The notes under the pieces: model-generated
The model's database searches: none
What the model was told of the DNA's origin: nothing
What the model saw: the letters and a program-made list of their open reading frames with translations, nothing else
Program-made: the position numbers and the translations under genes
DNA from: Pseudomonas saudimassiliensis
GTDB lineage: Bacteria > Pseudomonadota > Gammaproteobacteria > Pseudomonadales > Pseudomonadaceae
Length of the DNA: 64,000 bases
NCBI RefSeq assembly: GCF_000939975.1
Contig: NZ_LK391969.1
Span: 838,693-902,692, forward strand
Reading direction: 5' to 3'
In this document: in pieces, positions 53,499 through 63,461 of the stretch
Layout: every line of letters starts with the position of its first letter
How positions within the stretch are numbered: position 1 is the stretch's first letter

Positions 53499-55793
53499 TC
53501 AATCTTTTGGGTGCCGCAGGCGTCGCAGGTTGCCGATCACCGACTCCAGCGCCCGGTCAAACAGTTGGTCGTCCGCCAGCAGACGGATCTGCTGGCGCTC
53601 GTGATGGCGGGCCAGCGCGCTGGCAGTGAACTCGGCGATCTTCATGCCGGTCCGGTTGACGAAGATGTACTTGCCGCTGAAGCTGATGATGGCCGCCAGT
53701 TTGCAGCGCTGGGCCGGCTGGCCTTCCACCCCGGCCAGCTCGAACCAGCTGCCGGCGTGCAAGCCTTCTACCCACTTGATCGCTGCGGCATCGGGCAGAT
53801 CGCCTACCAACTCCGGCTCTGCCTGGGCCGGCTGGGGAAGGACCTGTTCGTCCACCCGCACGGTTTCCGTCAACACCGGGATGCCATCGCCCGGTAACTC
53901 GACGCCGGCCTGATAGGCAGCGGGCGTTTTCCGCAGGTCAGGATCCATCGCCGCGGCATCCACGGCCAACACCGGCATGGCCGACGCCTGGTCCTCGGCC
54001 CGGCGCAGCACTGCCCGCTGTAACAGTTGCAGCTGCGTCACACTGGGCGATGCCTCCGGATTCTCCTCGCCGATCAGCCGCAGCCCCTCGCACAGGGCGC
54101 GGCATACACTGGCATTGAGGATCGGTCGCTCGACCAGGGCGTCTGCGGCGACCGGCTCGACACTTTCCACCATCCGCGCAGCGGTACCGACCGCTTCGCG
54201 CCAGGTGGCGGAGTTGCCGCCTTCGCGCAGGTGAACCATCTGCAATACCTGGCTCCAGGTAGTGCGCAGCAGATCCACCACGAAGACCGGCAGGGTGCGC
54301 CCCAGCAGCAAGGTATTGAGCACCTGCGCCGCCTGGCTGCGCGCCGCGTCGACCCGCGCCCGCCCCTCTTCCGCGTCCCGGGTACGTTGTTCGAGACGCT
54401 CCGCACGGCGCTGGTCGATGCGCACAAAGCCGGCCAGTTCCTCATGCATCTGCTCGAAGAAGGCGGCGTCCGCCTGCTGTTCGTTGAGCAGGCGCTGGAC
54501 CATGCGTTCCAGCAGGCTATGCAGCTGATCCTGGCGCAGGTCGTCATGGTCGCTCCAGCCCATGGTCGCCCGGGCCAGCTCATTGAGCAGGCGCCGCGCC
54601 GGGTGGGAGGAACGATGAAACAGGCTCTTGTCGGCGATCGCCACCCGCAGGATGGGCAACTGCATGCGGCCGATGAGGGCGCGCAGCGCCACCGGCAATT
54701 GGGGATCGTCCAGCACCACATCGAACAGCATCGAGACCAGGCTGATGACGTCATCATCCACCCGGTCGAGCCGGCGTACCTCGCCGGTCTGCCGGAGCTG
54801 ATCGCTCAGCTGCCGGTTGATATGGCTGCGCAGGTCATGGACCGTCAGGTCGGGGCCCGCGGCCTGGCGCCCGGCAAAGGTGTTCAGCATGTCGAGCAGC
54901 TCGTCGCTGCGCACCGGCGCCGCCGAGGGCGCGCCCAGTGCGCTGAGGGCAACATCGCCGCTGGTGTGACGCCAGTTGCCGATCAGCTCGCTAAACAGCG
55001 ACAACACCTGCGTATCGGCGATCTCAGCGGTGGCCGCGTTGCTGCCCGCCGGCCGTTCCGGTACCGAACTGCGCGGGCGCACTGGCAGACTGTCCTGCTT
55101 GAGGTCGGGGAGCACGCCAGCGTTCTTCAGCAGCCCATTGGCGTCCAGATACAGCGAGTCGATCGAGTTGAATACGTACCGCTCGAACATCTTGAAGATG
55201 ATCAGGCGGACCTTGATATCCAGGTTCAGTGGTGCGCAGCTGGCCGAGAACAGCTCTACCAGCGCGGCCGGGGCCAGCGGGTGCGCGGCCGGATCCACCG
55301 GATGACCCAGCAGGCTGCCAAGGCGCAGCGCGAGGTGGGCAAGGGGCAGTTGGTTACGGGCGGTGACGCGCCCGACCATGCTGTCGAGGGCCACCGTCTG
55401 CTCCAGCTCATCCGGCTGCACCAGGCTGAGGGAGTCCACATCGTAGGATTGCTGGCTCTCGGGAATGGCGGGCCGGCCGCTGAGCATCAGCGCAAATTGC
55501 CGCTCGAGATCATCACAGCAGGTTTTCTCGATGCCATGCCGGCGTAGCCGCAACAGGCGCATGGCGTCAAAGAACAGGCTCTGATCCGCGTTGCTGCCGG
55601 CCCGGTCGGCCTTTTCAAACAGGGTATCGTCGGCATTATCGAACAGCTCACTGAGGCCGACCCGCAGGAAGGTCTGGGCGCGGTCACGGACCGCCATCAG
55701 GGGAGCAGGCAGCGCGCCGGGGCGCAGAGAGTCATCCCGTTGCCTTCCGGCCGCAGCAGCGGCAAAGGAAACTACCTTGTAATCCTTGGACAT
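53499..55793 (-). CDS. DUF1631 family protein
   Basis: A 764-aa, mostly helical, probably cytoplasmic protein. The start MSKDYKVVSFAAAAAGRQRD at 55793 follows CCGGAG; the longer frame adds 19 residues without support. No membrane segment or known catalytic motif is visible. Notable segments are the N-terminal LSELFDNADDTLFEKADRAG and a C-terminal region WVEGLHAGSWFELAGVEGQP ... AAIISFSGKYIFVNRTGMKI that resembles a PilZ-like beta structure, suggesting a nucleotide-signal link, but that is by eye only. It sits between ampD and the nadC block as in P. aeruginosa. Function unknown. Confidence 0.85.
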   Translation of the reverse strand: MSKDYKVVSFAAAAAGRQRDDSLRPGALPAPLMAVRDRAQTFLRVGLSELFDNADDTLFEKADRAGSNADQSLFFDAMRLLRLRRHGIEKTCCDDLERQFALMLSGRPAIPESQQSYDVDSLSLVQPDELEQTVALDSMVGRVTARNQLPLAHLALRLGSLLGHPVDPAAHPLAPAALVELFSASCAPLNLDIKVRLIIFKMFERYVFNSIDSLYLDANGLLKNAGVLPDLKQDSLPVRPRSSVPERPAGSNAATAEIADTQVLSLFSELIGNWRHTSGDVALSALGAPSAAPVRSDELLDMLNTFAGRQAAGPDLTVHDLRSHINRQLSDQLRQTGEVRRLDRVDDDVISLVSMLFDVVLDDPQLPVALRALIGRMQLPILRVAIADKSLFHRSSHPARRLLNELARATMGWSDHDDLRQDQLHSLLERMVQRLLNEQQADAAFFEQMHEELAGFVRIDQRRAERLEQRTRDAEEGRARVDAARSQAAQVLNTLLLGRTLPVFVVDLLRTTWSQVLQMVHLREGGNSATWREAVGTAARMVESVEPVAADALVERPILNASVCRALCEGLRLIGEENPEASPSVTQLQLLQRAVLRRAEDQASAMPVLAVDAAAMDPDLRKTPAAYQAGVELPGDGIPVLTETVRVDEQVLPQPAQAEPELVGDLPDAAAIKWVEGLHAGSWFELAGVEGQPAQRCKLAAIISFSGKYIFVNRTGMKIAEFTASALARHHERQQIRLLADDQLFDRALESVIGNLRRLRHPKD

Positions 55794-55980
55794 GCCATAT
55801 CTCCGGGGAGCCGATCCGTCGTAAAAAGCCTGTCGAAATTCTGACGTCAAAAATCATCCCAAGTATACATAAAATCCGGGCGCCAGCAGCCTTGGTAGTC
55901 TTTTTCCTTGCTCAACATCACACTTTTGCAATACAAGGACACAGAAAACAACAACCAATCGGCAAAACATGGAGAGGCAG

Positions 55981-57348
55981 ATGGATAATCTGATTGACAT
56001 CATCAGTGCAATAAACGGCGTGGTGTGGGGGCCGTTCATGCTGGCACTGCTTGCAGGGACCGGGATCTACCTGGCACTCGGCTTGAAACTCATCCCCCAG
56101 CGCAAACTGATCTACGGCTTCAACATGCTCTGGCGCGGCCGCAAGGCCGGCGATGCGGAGGGCGATCTCAGCCCTTTCAACGCCCTGATGACGGCGCTGT
56201 CCGCTACCGTGGGCACCGGCAACATCGCTGGCGTTGCCACCGCGATCTTCTTCGGTGGCCCCGGCGCGCTGTTCTGGATGTGGTTGATCGCCCTGATCGG
56301 CATGGCGACCAAATTCAGCGAAGCGGTACTGGCGGTGCACTATCGGGAAAAGGACGCCTTCGGTAACTATGTCGGCGGGCCGATGTATTACATCCGCAAC
56401 GGCCTGGGCAAGAACTGGAAGTGGCTCGGCGTGCTGTTCGCCATTTTCGGCATGCTGGCTGGCTTCGGCATTGGCAACACCATCCAGTCCAACTCCGTGG
56501 CCGACGCCATGCAGAGTACCTTCAACATCAATCCGATGGTGACCGGCCTGGTCATCGGCGTACTGGTCGCGCTGGTATTGATCGGCGGGATCAAGCGTAT
56601 CGGCGAGGTGGCGGGCAAGCTGGTGCCGCTGATGGCGATCTTCTACGTTGGGGGCGGCCTGATCATCCTGATCATCAACGCTGCCGAGATCCCCGCGGCG
56701 TTTTCCCTGATCCTCCATCACGCCTTCAACCCGATCTCCGCCGCCGGGGGCTTTGCCGGTGCCACGGTCTGGGCCGCCATCCGTTTCGGTGTGGCTCGCG
56801 GGGTGTTCTCCAACGAAGCGGGCCTGGGCAGCGCGCCCATTGCCCATGCCACCGCCAAGACCAACAACCCGATTCGCCAGGGTACCGTGGCGATGCTCGG
56901 TACCTTTATCGACACCATCATCATCTGCTCCATTACCGGCCTGGTGATCATGGTTACCGGCGCCTGGCAGAGCGGTGAAAACGGGGCCTCCCTGTCGGTT
57001 CACGCGTTCAACCTGGGCCTGCCGGGCTGGGGCGAATACATCGTCAGTATCGGCCTGGCGACCTTCGCCTTCACCACCATCCTCGGCTGGAGCTTCTACA
57101 GCGAGAAATGTACCCAGTTCCTCTTCGGCGAGCGCGCGATCCTGCCGTTCCGTCTGGTCTGGATCATCGCGGTCCCGCTGGGCACCCTGCCGATGCTCGA
57201 CCTGGGCAGCCTGTGGCTGGTGGCCGATACGCTCAACGCGATGATGGCCATCCCCAACCTGATCGCCCTGCTGCTGTTGAGCCCGGTCGTGTTCAAACTG
57301 ACCAAGGCCTATTTCAGTCAGCCCAGCGCCACGCGCGACAACGGCTGA
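55981..57348 (+). CDS. Alanine/glycine:sodium symporter (AGCS family)
   Basis: A 455-aa inner-membrane transporter. The ATG at 55981 follows GGAGAGG. It has about 11 helices, with the AGCS signature SATVGTGNIAGVATAIFFGGPGA in the second helix region and RGVFSNEAGLGSAPIAHATAK, both part of the substrate and sodium sites. It imports alanine or glycine with sodium. It is divergent from the DUF1631 gene across 187 nt and is followed by a strong hairpin. Confidence 0.94.
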   Translation: MDNLIDIISAINGVVWGPFMLALLAGTGIYLALGLKLIPQRKLIYGFNMLWRGRKAGDAEGDLSPFNALMTALSATVGTGNIAGVATAIFFGGPGALFWMWLIALIGMATKFSEAVLAVHYREKDAFGNYVGGPMYYIRNGLGKNWKWLGVLFAIFGMLAGFGIGNTIQSNSVADAMQSTFNINPMVTGLVIGVLVALVLIGGIKRIGEVAGKLVPLMAIFYVGGGLIILIINAAEIPAAFSLILHHAFNPISAAGGFAGATVWAAIRFGVARGVFSNEAGLGSAPIAHATAKTNNPIRQGTVAMLGTFIDTIIICSITGLVIMVTGAWQSGENGASLSVHAFNLGLPGWGEYIVSIGLATFAFTTILGWSFYSEKCTQFLFGERAILPFRLVWIIAVPLGTLPMLDLGSLWLVADTLNAMMAIPNLIALLLLSPVVFKLTKAYFSQPSATRDNG

Positions 57349-57356
57349 CGGCCCCC

Positions 57357-57381
57357 GCGTTCCGGTGCCCCACCGGAACGC
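57357..57381 (+). terminator. Terminator hairpin after the AGCS gene
   Basis: 11-bp perfect stem GCGTTCCGGTG (57357-57367) and CACCGGAACGC (57371-57381) with a 3-nt loop, followed by CCTTCCCTTTG. The T-tract is interrupted, but the stem is very stable and it precedes the nadC promoter region (TATACT at 57433-57438). Confidence 0.65.
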
Positions 57382-57474
57382 CCTTCCCTTTGCTCCGACG
57401 CACTTCCCACCCTGCGGGTGGGATGCGATCGGGTATACTGCGGCGTTTTCAGCCGACCCCAAGCGGAGCCTCCC

Positions 57475-58323
57475 ATGCCGAATATCACCCTGGACAGTCT
57501 GCAATCCTCCATACAGGATCAGGTGCGCCGCGCCCTGGCCGAGGACGTCGGCGATGGCGACATCACCGCGGCCCTGATTCCGGCGGACCGCCAGGCCCAG
57601 GCCACCATCATCTCCCGCGAGCCCGCGGTGCTGTGCGGGACGGCCTGGGCCGATGAGGTGTTTCGCCAGGTGGATGCACAGATCCGGGTCGAATGGCTGG
57701 CCGCCGACGGCGATCAATTGGTGCCGAACCAGCCCTTCTGCCGCATCAGCGGCCCGGCCCGCGGCCTGCTGACCGGCGAGCGCTGCGCCCTGAACTTCAT
57801 CCAGACCCTGTCCGCCACGGCCACCCGCAGCCAGCACTTCACCAAGCTGGTGGAAGGCACTGCGGTAAAGCTGCTGGACACCCGCAAGACGCTGCCGGGG
57901 CTGCGCCTGGCGCAGAAGTACGCGGTCACCTGCGGCGGTGGCCACAACCATCGCATCGGGCTGTATGACGCCTTCCTGATCAAGGAAAACCACATCGCGG
58001 CCTGCGGCGGCATTGACGCAGCCGTCGCCCAGGCGCGCCGACTGAGCCCCGGCAAACCGGTGGAAGTGGAGGTGGAAAGTCTGGATGAGCTGCGCCAGGC
58101 CCTGGCCGCGGGCGCCGATATCATCATGCTCGATGAGCTGAGCAATGAGGACATGCGCACCGCCGTGCAGATCACCGCCGGCAAGGCCAAGCTGGAAGCC
58201 TCCGGCGGCATCAACGAGGATACTCTGCGCGCGGTTGCCGAAACCGGCGTCGACTACATTTCCATCGGCAGTCTGACCAAGGACATCAAGGCGGTGGACC
58301 TGTCGATGCGCCTGTCCATGTAA
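57475..58323 (+). CDS. nadC: Nicotinate-nucleotide pyrophosphorylase (carboxylating)
   Basis: A 282-aa quinolinate phosphoribosyltransferase of de novo NAD synthesis. The ATG at 57475 follows GGAG, with a sigma-70-like TATACT about 40 nt upstream. It has [40 protein letters not shown], the substrate-binding [37 protein letters not shown] and [20 protein letters not shown]. Full length, all motifs intact. Confidence 0.97.
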   Translation: MPNITLDSLQSSIQDQVRRALAEDVGDGDITAALIPADRQAQATIISREPAVLCGTAWADEVFRQVDAQIRVEWLAADGDQLVPNQPFCRISGPARGLLTGERCALNFIQTLSATATRSQHFTKLVEGTAVKLLDTRKTLPGLRLAQKYAVTCGGGHNHRIGLYDAFLIKENHIAACGGIDAAVAQARRLSPGKPVEVEVESLDELRQALAAGADIIMLDELSNEDMRTAVQITAGKAKLEASGGINEDTLRAVAETGVDYISIGSLTKDIKAVDLSMRLSM

Positions 58324-58329
58324 GCAACC

Positions 58330-58353
58330 GGCCAGCGGCCCAGCCCGCTGGCC
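58330..58353. terminator. Hairpin between convergent nadC and sulfatase-type genes
   Basis: Perfect 9-bp stem GGCCAGCGG (58330-58338) and CCGCTGGCC (58345-58353). There is no clear T-run on either side, so it is a possible shared terminator. Confidence 0.45.
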
Positions 58354-58362
58354 ACTCCCAGC

Positions 58363-60399
58363 TCAATCTGGCTGGACGTTGTCGTACAGCATGTAGCGGG
58401 CGGTTTCATGCAGTCCGCGGGTCAGCGGCAGCAGCCGCTGGTATTCTGCGGGGAACTGCTCGGCGACGTTGTCCAGCGGGGTCTCCGAGTGCAAATCATG
58501 CAGGCTCGGCTCGCTGCCATCGTGGTTCATCTGCAGCAGGAAGTCCTGGGTGACCGCTCCGATCAACGGGAAGGTCCCCTCCCGCAGTACCAGCGGTACC
58601 ACCCGCTCGCCTTCCGGCGGCGCGATCAGCACGTCACGGCCCATGCTGCGGGTCTCATATTCGATACCCAGCAGCCCGGCGATGGTCGGCAGCAGGTCGG
58701 CAAGGCCCACCGCCTCGTCGAATTCCCGCGGCTCGAGCAGGCCCGGCGCGTGGATCAGCAGCGGCACGTTATTGCTTTCCAGCCCCAACTGGTCGAACGC
58801 CGGTTTCATGTAGTCGATATTGGCGATCCGCGTGTTGTGGTCGCCAAACATCACGAAGATGGTGTTGTCGTAGTAACCGCTGGCCTTGGCCATCTCCATG
58901 AAACGCCCGATATTGAAGTCCAATAGCCGCGCCGCATTGTACTGTTCGACACTGCGCGAGCCGGCGGCCTGTACCTCCGCCAGCGGCCGGTCGATGACCT
59001 CGAAGCCGTCGTTCTCTGCCGGGATGGTGAAGGGGCGATGGTTGCCCGCCGTCTGGATGTAGGCGAAGAAGGGTTCATCATCCGGCAGCGCGCGCAGCAG
59101 CTGGTCGGTTTCCTTGAACAGATCCAGGTCGGAAATACCCCAGACATCGACGTTCTTCGACTTCCAGTAACCTTCCTCATACAGCTGCACGCCGTCGATA
59201 CTCTGGCGCACCAGGGCGTTCATATTGGCCCAGCCGGAGTTGCCGCCGATGGTATACAGCTTGTGATACCCCGGAAGATCGTTGATCAGGCTGCGCTGCT
59301 TGGTAATCAGCGGGTTGCGAGTCGCGGTCTCCGAACGGGATACGTCCGGCACGCCGGAGATGCTGGCCCACACTGTCTTCGCCGTGCCGGTCACCGGCAC
59401 GTAGAAATGCCGGAAGAACCAGCTCTGCTTTGCCAACTCATCCAGATTCGGCGTCGGGTTCAGCGGGTTACCGTAGGCGCCCACCGCCGTGGTGCCCAGG
59501 GACTCGAGCATGATGAACACCACATTGGGCGCGGCGCCTTCCAGCCGATGGGGCTGCACCGGCACCCGCCGGGAGAAATTCAGCCGCTCGGCATCGGGCT
59601 CGTCCACGCCCAGGTAGGCGCTGACCTGGGGATAGTACTTGCGCACCTGGTCCTCATCGTAGCGGTCCTGCGGCACCTTCAGGGTGTCGTAGAAAAACAA
59701 TACCGGGTTGAGCCCCAGCGCCCCCAGCTGGCTGTCGCCGGCGAAGAAGGCATCGTTCCAGCGCAGTGGGACCGGGTTTTCCAGGTTCACGCCGCTGGTC
59801 CGGCCGATAAGCACGAAGAACACCAGCACCGTTACCGCGGCACTGCCCCACACCCGCGACCAGAGCCCGACCCGCTTCGCGGGCCGGTCCAGCGTCACCC
59901 GCTCCAGGCGCAGCAGGGCGAGCAGGGACAAGCCCAGCAGCGCCAGCCAGCCGAGGGTGATCCACACCACCGGATAGCTCTCCCACAGCATCTGCCGGGA
60001 GATTTGCACATCGCCGAGAAACTTCAGCGCCGAGGCGTTCAGCCGCACACCCAGATAGGCGTAATGACCGAAATCAATGAAATACATCAGCAGGACCACG
60101 GCCAGCGCCAGCAGCAGCCACAGCCGACCCAGGCCGCGCAGCAGGCGGCTGCGCAGGCTGTTCCAGCGCGGCAGCCAGGCCAGCAGCATGGCGGGCAGCA
60201 TCAGCAGCAGCGCCAGACGCAGATCGAAACGCACGCCTATACCGAGGGTTTCCAGCACCAGTGGCCAGGAATGGCTTTGGCCACCGGTGACCGAGGAAAA
60301 GCCGAACAGGAAGACCGCGCGCAGTGCGACCAGCAACCCGAACACAATGGCTACCCCGCCCACGAAATAATGCAGGCGGCGGGATTGCAGCCAACTCAT
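58363..60399 (-). CDS. LTA synthase-like membrane phosphotransferase (alkaline phosphatase/sulfatase superfamily)
   Basis: A 678-aa protein with five N-terminal hydrophobic segments (residues about 10-220) and a large periplasmic catalytic domain. Metal and nucleophile positions are VVFIMLESLGTTAVGAYG (Glu), FYVPVTGTAKTVWASISGVP (nucleophile Thr), and VMFGDHNTRI (Asp, His). A third site region is HRPFTIP. This is the LtaS/OpgB-type architecture, transferring phosphoglycerol or phosphoethanolamine groups to a periplasmic glycan or lipid. Gram-negative members are often OpgB-like. The acceptor is not identifiable. It is alone, converging on nadC. Confidence 0.87.
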   Translation of the reverse strand: MSWLQSRRLHYFVGGVAIVFGLLVALRAVFLFGFSSVTGGQSHSWPLVLETLGIGVRFDLRLALLLMLPAMLLAWLPRWNSLRSRLLRGLGRLWLLLALAVVLLMYFIDFGHYAYLGVRLNASALKFLGDVQISRQMLWESYPVVWITLGWLALLGLSLLALLRLERVTLDRPAKRVGLWSRVWGSAAVTVLVFFVLIGRTSGVNLENPVPLRWNDAFFAGDSQLGALGLNPVLFFYDTLKVPQDRYDEDQVRKYYPQVSAYLGVDEPDAERLNFSRRVPVQPHRLEGAAPNVVFIMLESLGTTAVGAYGNPLNPTPNLDELAKQSWFFRHFYVPVTGTAKTVWASISGVPDVSRSETATRNPLITKQRSLINDLPGYHKLYTIGGNSGWANMNALVRQSIDGVQLYEEGYWKSKNVDVWGISDLDLFKETDQLLRALPDDEPFFAYIQTAGNHRPFTIPAENDGFEVIDRPLAEVQAAGSRSVEQYNAARLLDFNIGRFMEMAKASGYYDNTIFVMFGDHNTRIANIDYMKPAFDQLGLESNNVPLLIHAPGLLEPREFDEAVGLADLLPTIAGLLGIEYETRSMGRDVLIAPPEGERVVPLVLREGTFPLIGAVTQDFLLQMNHDGSEPSLHDLHSETPLDNVAEQFPAEYQRLLPLTRGLHETARYMLYDNVQPD

Positions 60400-60442
60400 A
60401 GAGAAGCTCCTTGAAAGATACCGGGTTGTCGGGCGCGACTGT

Positions 60443-61042
60443 TCACGCCAGGTAGTCCATGGCCCGCAGGCGCGCCAGTAGCGCGTGACAATCGGGCACG
60501 TGCAGGTCGGTCAGGTCCGGCCAGGCATTGTCGGGGAGCACCAGGCAGGTCCGGCAGCCGGCCGCCCGGCCCGCCTCCAGGTCGAAACGGAAATCACCCA
60601 CCATCACCGCCTCGACCTCGCTAAGCTGCCAGCTGGCCAGCAATTGATGAATGCCATCCGGTGCCGGCTTGGGTGGGGCCTCGTCGCGGCCGATGATATG
60701 GTCCGGCGCGAAGCATTCGAGCACCCCGATGCGCTGCAGCGAGGCCATGGCGACGCGGTGCAGGTTGCGGGTGAGAATCCCCAGGCGCTGGCCGTCAGCA
60801 TGCAGAGCGCGGATGAGCTCTGCCGCGCCAGGTGCCGGCTCGACCTCCGCGGCCAGGCGCAGCTCGATGGCGTCGAGTTGGTCGTTCAGCCGCTGGCGCT
60901 CGGCAATCGGCAGGCGCCCGAGGTGGGTGAGGATATCCTCGTCGGCGGGGATGCCCAGCTCCCGGCGAATTGCCGGAAAGTCGTGCTGGGCGACCGTCAG
61001 GGTGCCGTCGAGATCGAAGATCCAGCCACGAACCTGGTGCAT
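60443..61042 (-). CDS. HAD-superfamily hydrolase (subfamily IA)
   Basis: A 199-aa phosphatase-like enzyme. Motif I is WIFDLDGTLT (nucleophile Asp, acid/base Asp two residues on), motif II GILTRN (Thr), motif III Lys in PPKPAPDG, and motif IV MVGDFRFDLEAGRAAG (Asp, Asp). A small helical cap lies after motif I. Probably phosphoglycolate-phosphatase-like; substrate unknown. It lies 1 nt after tesB, so it is co-transcribed with the thioesterase. Confidence 0.9.
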   Translation of the reverse strand: MHQVRGWIFDLDGTLTVAQHDFPAIRRELGIPADEDILTHLGRLPIAERQRLNDQLDAIELRLAAEVEPAPGAAELIRALHADGQRLGILTRNLHRVAMASLQRIGVLECFAPDHIIGRDEAPPKPAPDGIHQLLASWQLSEVEAVMVGDFRFDLEAGRAAGCRTCLVLPDNAWPDLTDLHVPDCHALLARLRAMDYLA

Positions 61043-61043
61043 G

Positions 61044-61910
61044 TCAGCCCTTGCTCCGGTCGCGCATCAGCGATTCCTGGGCCACCGAGGCCACCAGCTC
61101 GCCGGCACGGTTGTACACCAGGCCGCGGGACAATCCACGGGCGCCGCTGGCGGAGGGGCTATCCATGGCATACAGCAGCCAGTCATCCATGCGCAGCGGA
61201 CGGTGGAACCAGACCGCATGGTCCAGACTGGCCACCTGCATGTGCGGTAGCCAGGTGGAGATGCCATGGGGCAGCGCCGCTGTGCTCAGCAGGTTGAAAT
61301 CCGAGGCGTAGGCGAACAGGTAGCGGTGGAGATGATCATCGTCGGGCAACTGGCCGTCGGCCCGGAACCAGATGTATTGCCGCGGCTCGGAGACCTTGGG
61401 GTTAAACGGGTTGTAATGCCCCACCCGGCGGATCTCGATGGGCTTGGGGCAGAGTACGCTGTCGCGTACTGCCTCCGGCAGCAGATGCTCGTTTTCCTGG
61501 GCAATCTGCAGCTCGCTCTTGATGCCGTCAGGGCCCGGCACATCGGGCATCGGCGTCTGGTGCGACACGCCCGGCTCGTCACCATGGAAGGAGGCCATCA
61601 GGGTGAAGATGGAGCGCCCCTTCTGGATGGCGCTCACGGTGCGGGTGGTGAAGCTGCCGCCGTCGCGGGGCGCCTCGACGTGATAGACAATCGGCAGGCT
61701 GGCGTCGCCCGGGCGCAGGAAGTAACCATGCACCGAATGCACGTTGCGCGCCGGGTCCACGGTCTGGCTCGCCGCCGACAGGGCCTGCCCCAACACCTGG
61801 CCACCAAACAGCTGGCGAAAACCCAGATCCTCGCTACGGCCGCGGAACAGGTTCTCTTCGATCTTCTCCAAAGCCAGCAGGCTGACCAGATTATCCAGCA
61901 ATTGGCTCAT
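61044..61910 (-). CDS. tesB: Acyl-CoA thioesterase II
   Basis: A 288-aa double-hotdog thioesterase hydrolysing medium- and long-chain acyl-CoA. Residues LLALEKIEENLFRGRSEDLG and FGGQVLGQALSAASQTVDPA open the first hotdog; HSVHGYFLRPGD and GGSFTTRTVSAIQKG follow; the second hotdog has SLDHAVWFHRPLRMDDWLLY (with the catalytic Asp at HAVWFH) and GLSRGLVYNRAGELVASVAQESLMR (Thr/Gln region). Not to be confused with the Comamonas dioxygenase also called TesB. It is first in a two-gene unit with the HAD gene. Confidence 0.94.
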   Translation of the reverse strand: MSQLLDNLVSLLALEKIEENLFRGRSEDLGFRQLFGGQVLGQALSAASQTVDPARNVHSVHGYFLRPGDASLPIVYHVEAPRDGGSFTTRTVSAIQKGRSIFTLMASFHGDEPGVSHQTPMPDVPGPDGIKSELQIAQENEHLLPEAVRDSVLCPKPIEIRRVGHYNPFNPKVSEPRQYIWFRADGQLPDDDHLHRYLFAYASDFNLLSTAALPHGISTWLPHMQVASLDHAVWFHRPLRMDDWLLYAMDSPSASGARGLSRGLVYNRAGELVASVAQESLMRDRSKG

Positions 61911-62096
61911 AAGGACTCCTCAAACGTGAAGCCGGTGACACCGGCCGGTACTACAGGGGAGCGCGCGACAAGACGACGCACCAAAGGGCTGAGGATTTTA
62001 AACCTGAGCGCCCCATTGTTACAGCTTTTTGCACACGCCCCCGTGGCAAGGGGCATTTCGCGGTAAACTCCGCGCATTTTCAGCACGGAATCGAGC

Positions 62097-63374
62097 ATGT
62101 CCCCTTCCGCACATTCCCCTAAACCCATGATAGCGGTCATCGGCGGCGGCCCCGCCGGACTCATGGCGGCTGAACGGCTGGCCCAGGCCGGCCTGGGCGT
62201 CCAGGTGTTCGACGCCATGCCCTCGGTGGGCCGCAAGTTCCTGCTGGCCGGTGTCGGCGGCATGAACATCACCCACTCGGAACCGACCGCCCCCTTTGTC
62301 AGCCGCTACCGCGAGGCCGCGCCCTGGGTCGGCCAGTGGCTGGACCGGCTGGGTGGCCCGGCGCTGCGCGAATGGATCCATGGGCTGGGCGTTGACACCT
62401 TCGTCGGCTCCTCCGGGCGGGTGTTTCCCACCGACATGAAAGCCGCCCCGCTGTTGCGCGCCTGGCTCAAGCGCCTGCGCGAGGCCGACGTGGAGCTGCA
62501 TACCCGGCACCGCTGGCAGGGGTGGGATGAGCGTCACCAGCTGATATTCGACACGCCAGAGGGCCTGCGGCAGGTCCGGGCCGATGCCGTGGTGCTGGCC
62601 CTGGGCGGCGGCAGCTGGGCCCGCCTGGGTTCTGACGGCGCCTGGGTGCCCTGGCTGCGCCAACGCGGCGTCGACATTCGCGACCTGCGCCCGGCCAACT
62701 GTGGTTTTACGGCGGATTGGAGCGAGCATCTGCGCCAACGCTTTTCCGGCCAGCCGCTGAAACAGGTGATTGCCCGGGTCACGGCGGTGGATGGTCAGCA
62801 GCTGGAGCGCCGCGGCGAATGCGTGGTAACCGAGTCGGGGCTCGAAGGCAGTTTGATTTATGCCCTGTCGGCGGAGCTGCGCGGACTGATCGAACACCAG
62901 GGCCACGCCGAGCTGCACCTGGACCTGGCTCCCGACCGTAGCCAGGCGCAGCTGTCCGAGTTGCTGGCCCAACCGCGCAAGGGCCAGAGCCTGGCCGCGG
63001 TGCTGCGCAAGCGCGCCGGATTGGACCCGCTGAAAACCGCCCTGCTGCATGAATGTTTGACCAAGGATGAAACTGCCGATCCCCAACGCCTGGCCCAGGG
63101 CATAAAGCAGCTGCCGGTACGCCTGACCGGCACGCGCCCCCTGGACGAGGCCATCAGCAGCGCCGGCGGCGTCACCGCCCAGGCGCTGGATGAAGGCTTG
63201 ATGCTCACCGCCCTGCCCGGCGTCTTCTGCGCCGGCGAAATGCTCGACTGGGAAGCCCCCACCGGCGGCTATCTGCTTACCGCCTGCTTTGCCAGCGGGC
63301 GAGTGGCTGCGGAAGGGGTGATCGAATGGCTGAGAAGGCCGAGCACTAGTTCGACCAGCGAGGCCGACGGATAA
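62097..63374 (+). CDS. HI0933-family flavoprotein (YhiN/BaiN-like)
   Basis: A 425-aa FAD protein. It starts MSPSAHSPKPMIAVIGGGPA; an internal Met at residue 11 is a possible alternative start. The FAD-binding VIGGGPAGLMAAERLAQAG is followed by the family block SVGRKFLLAGVGGMNITHSE, then GRVFPTDMKAAPLLRAWLKR and the C-terminal FCAGEMLDWEAPTGGYLLTACFASG. Family members are NAD(P)H-dependent flavin oxidoreductases of uncertain substrate; one clostridial member reduces bile-acid enones (BaiN). Here the gene lies 23 kb outside the catabolic island and without its operator, so a core role is more likely. Confidence 0.9.
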   Translation: MSPSAHSPKPMIAVIGGGPAGLMAAERLAQAGLGVQVFDAMPSVGRKFLLAGVGGMNITHSEPTAPFVSRYREAAPWVGQWLDRLGGPALREWIHGLGVDTFVGSSGRVFPTDMKAAPLLRAWLKRLREADVELHTRHRWQGWDERHQLIFDTPEGLRQVRADAVVLALGGGSWARLGSDGAWVPWLRQRGVDIRDLRPANCGFTADWSEHLRQRFSGQPLKQVIARVTAVDGQQLERRGECVVTESGLEGSLIYALSAELRGLIEHQGHAELHLDLAPDRSQAQLSELLAQPRKGQSLAAVLRKRAGLDPLKTALLHECLTKDETADPQRLAQGIKQLPVRLTGTRPLDEAISSAGGVTAQALDEGLMLTALPGVFCAGEMLDWEAPTGGYLLTACFASGRVAAEGVIEWLRRPSTSSTSEADG

Positions 63375-63461
63375 CCTTGGGCCGGGATGGAACCCGGCCC
63401 TCCCAGACAGCGTGACCCTGGGATTGTCGAGCACCAGCTCGACAGCGGAGCTACCAGATAC

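Noticed and set aside
62097..63374. Assigning the HI0933-family flavoprotein to bile-acid metabolism as a BaiN
   Set aside because: It is far from the island, lacks the palindrome and lies between core genes; the family is broadly conserved.
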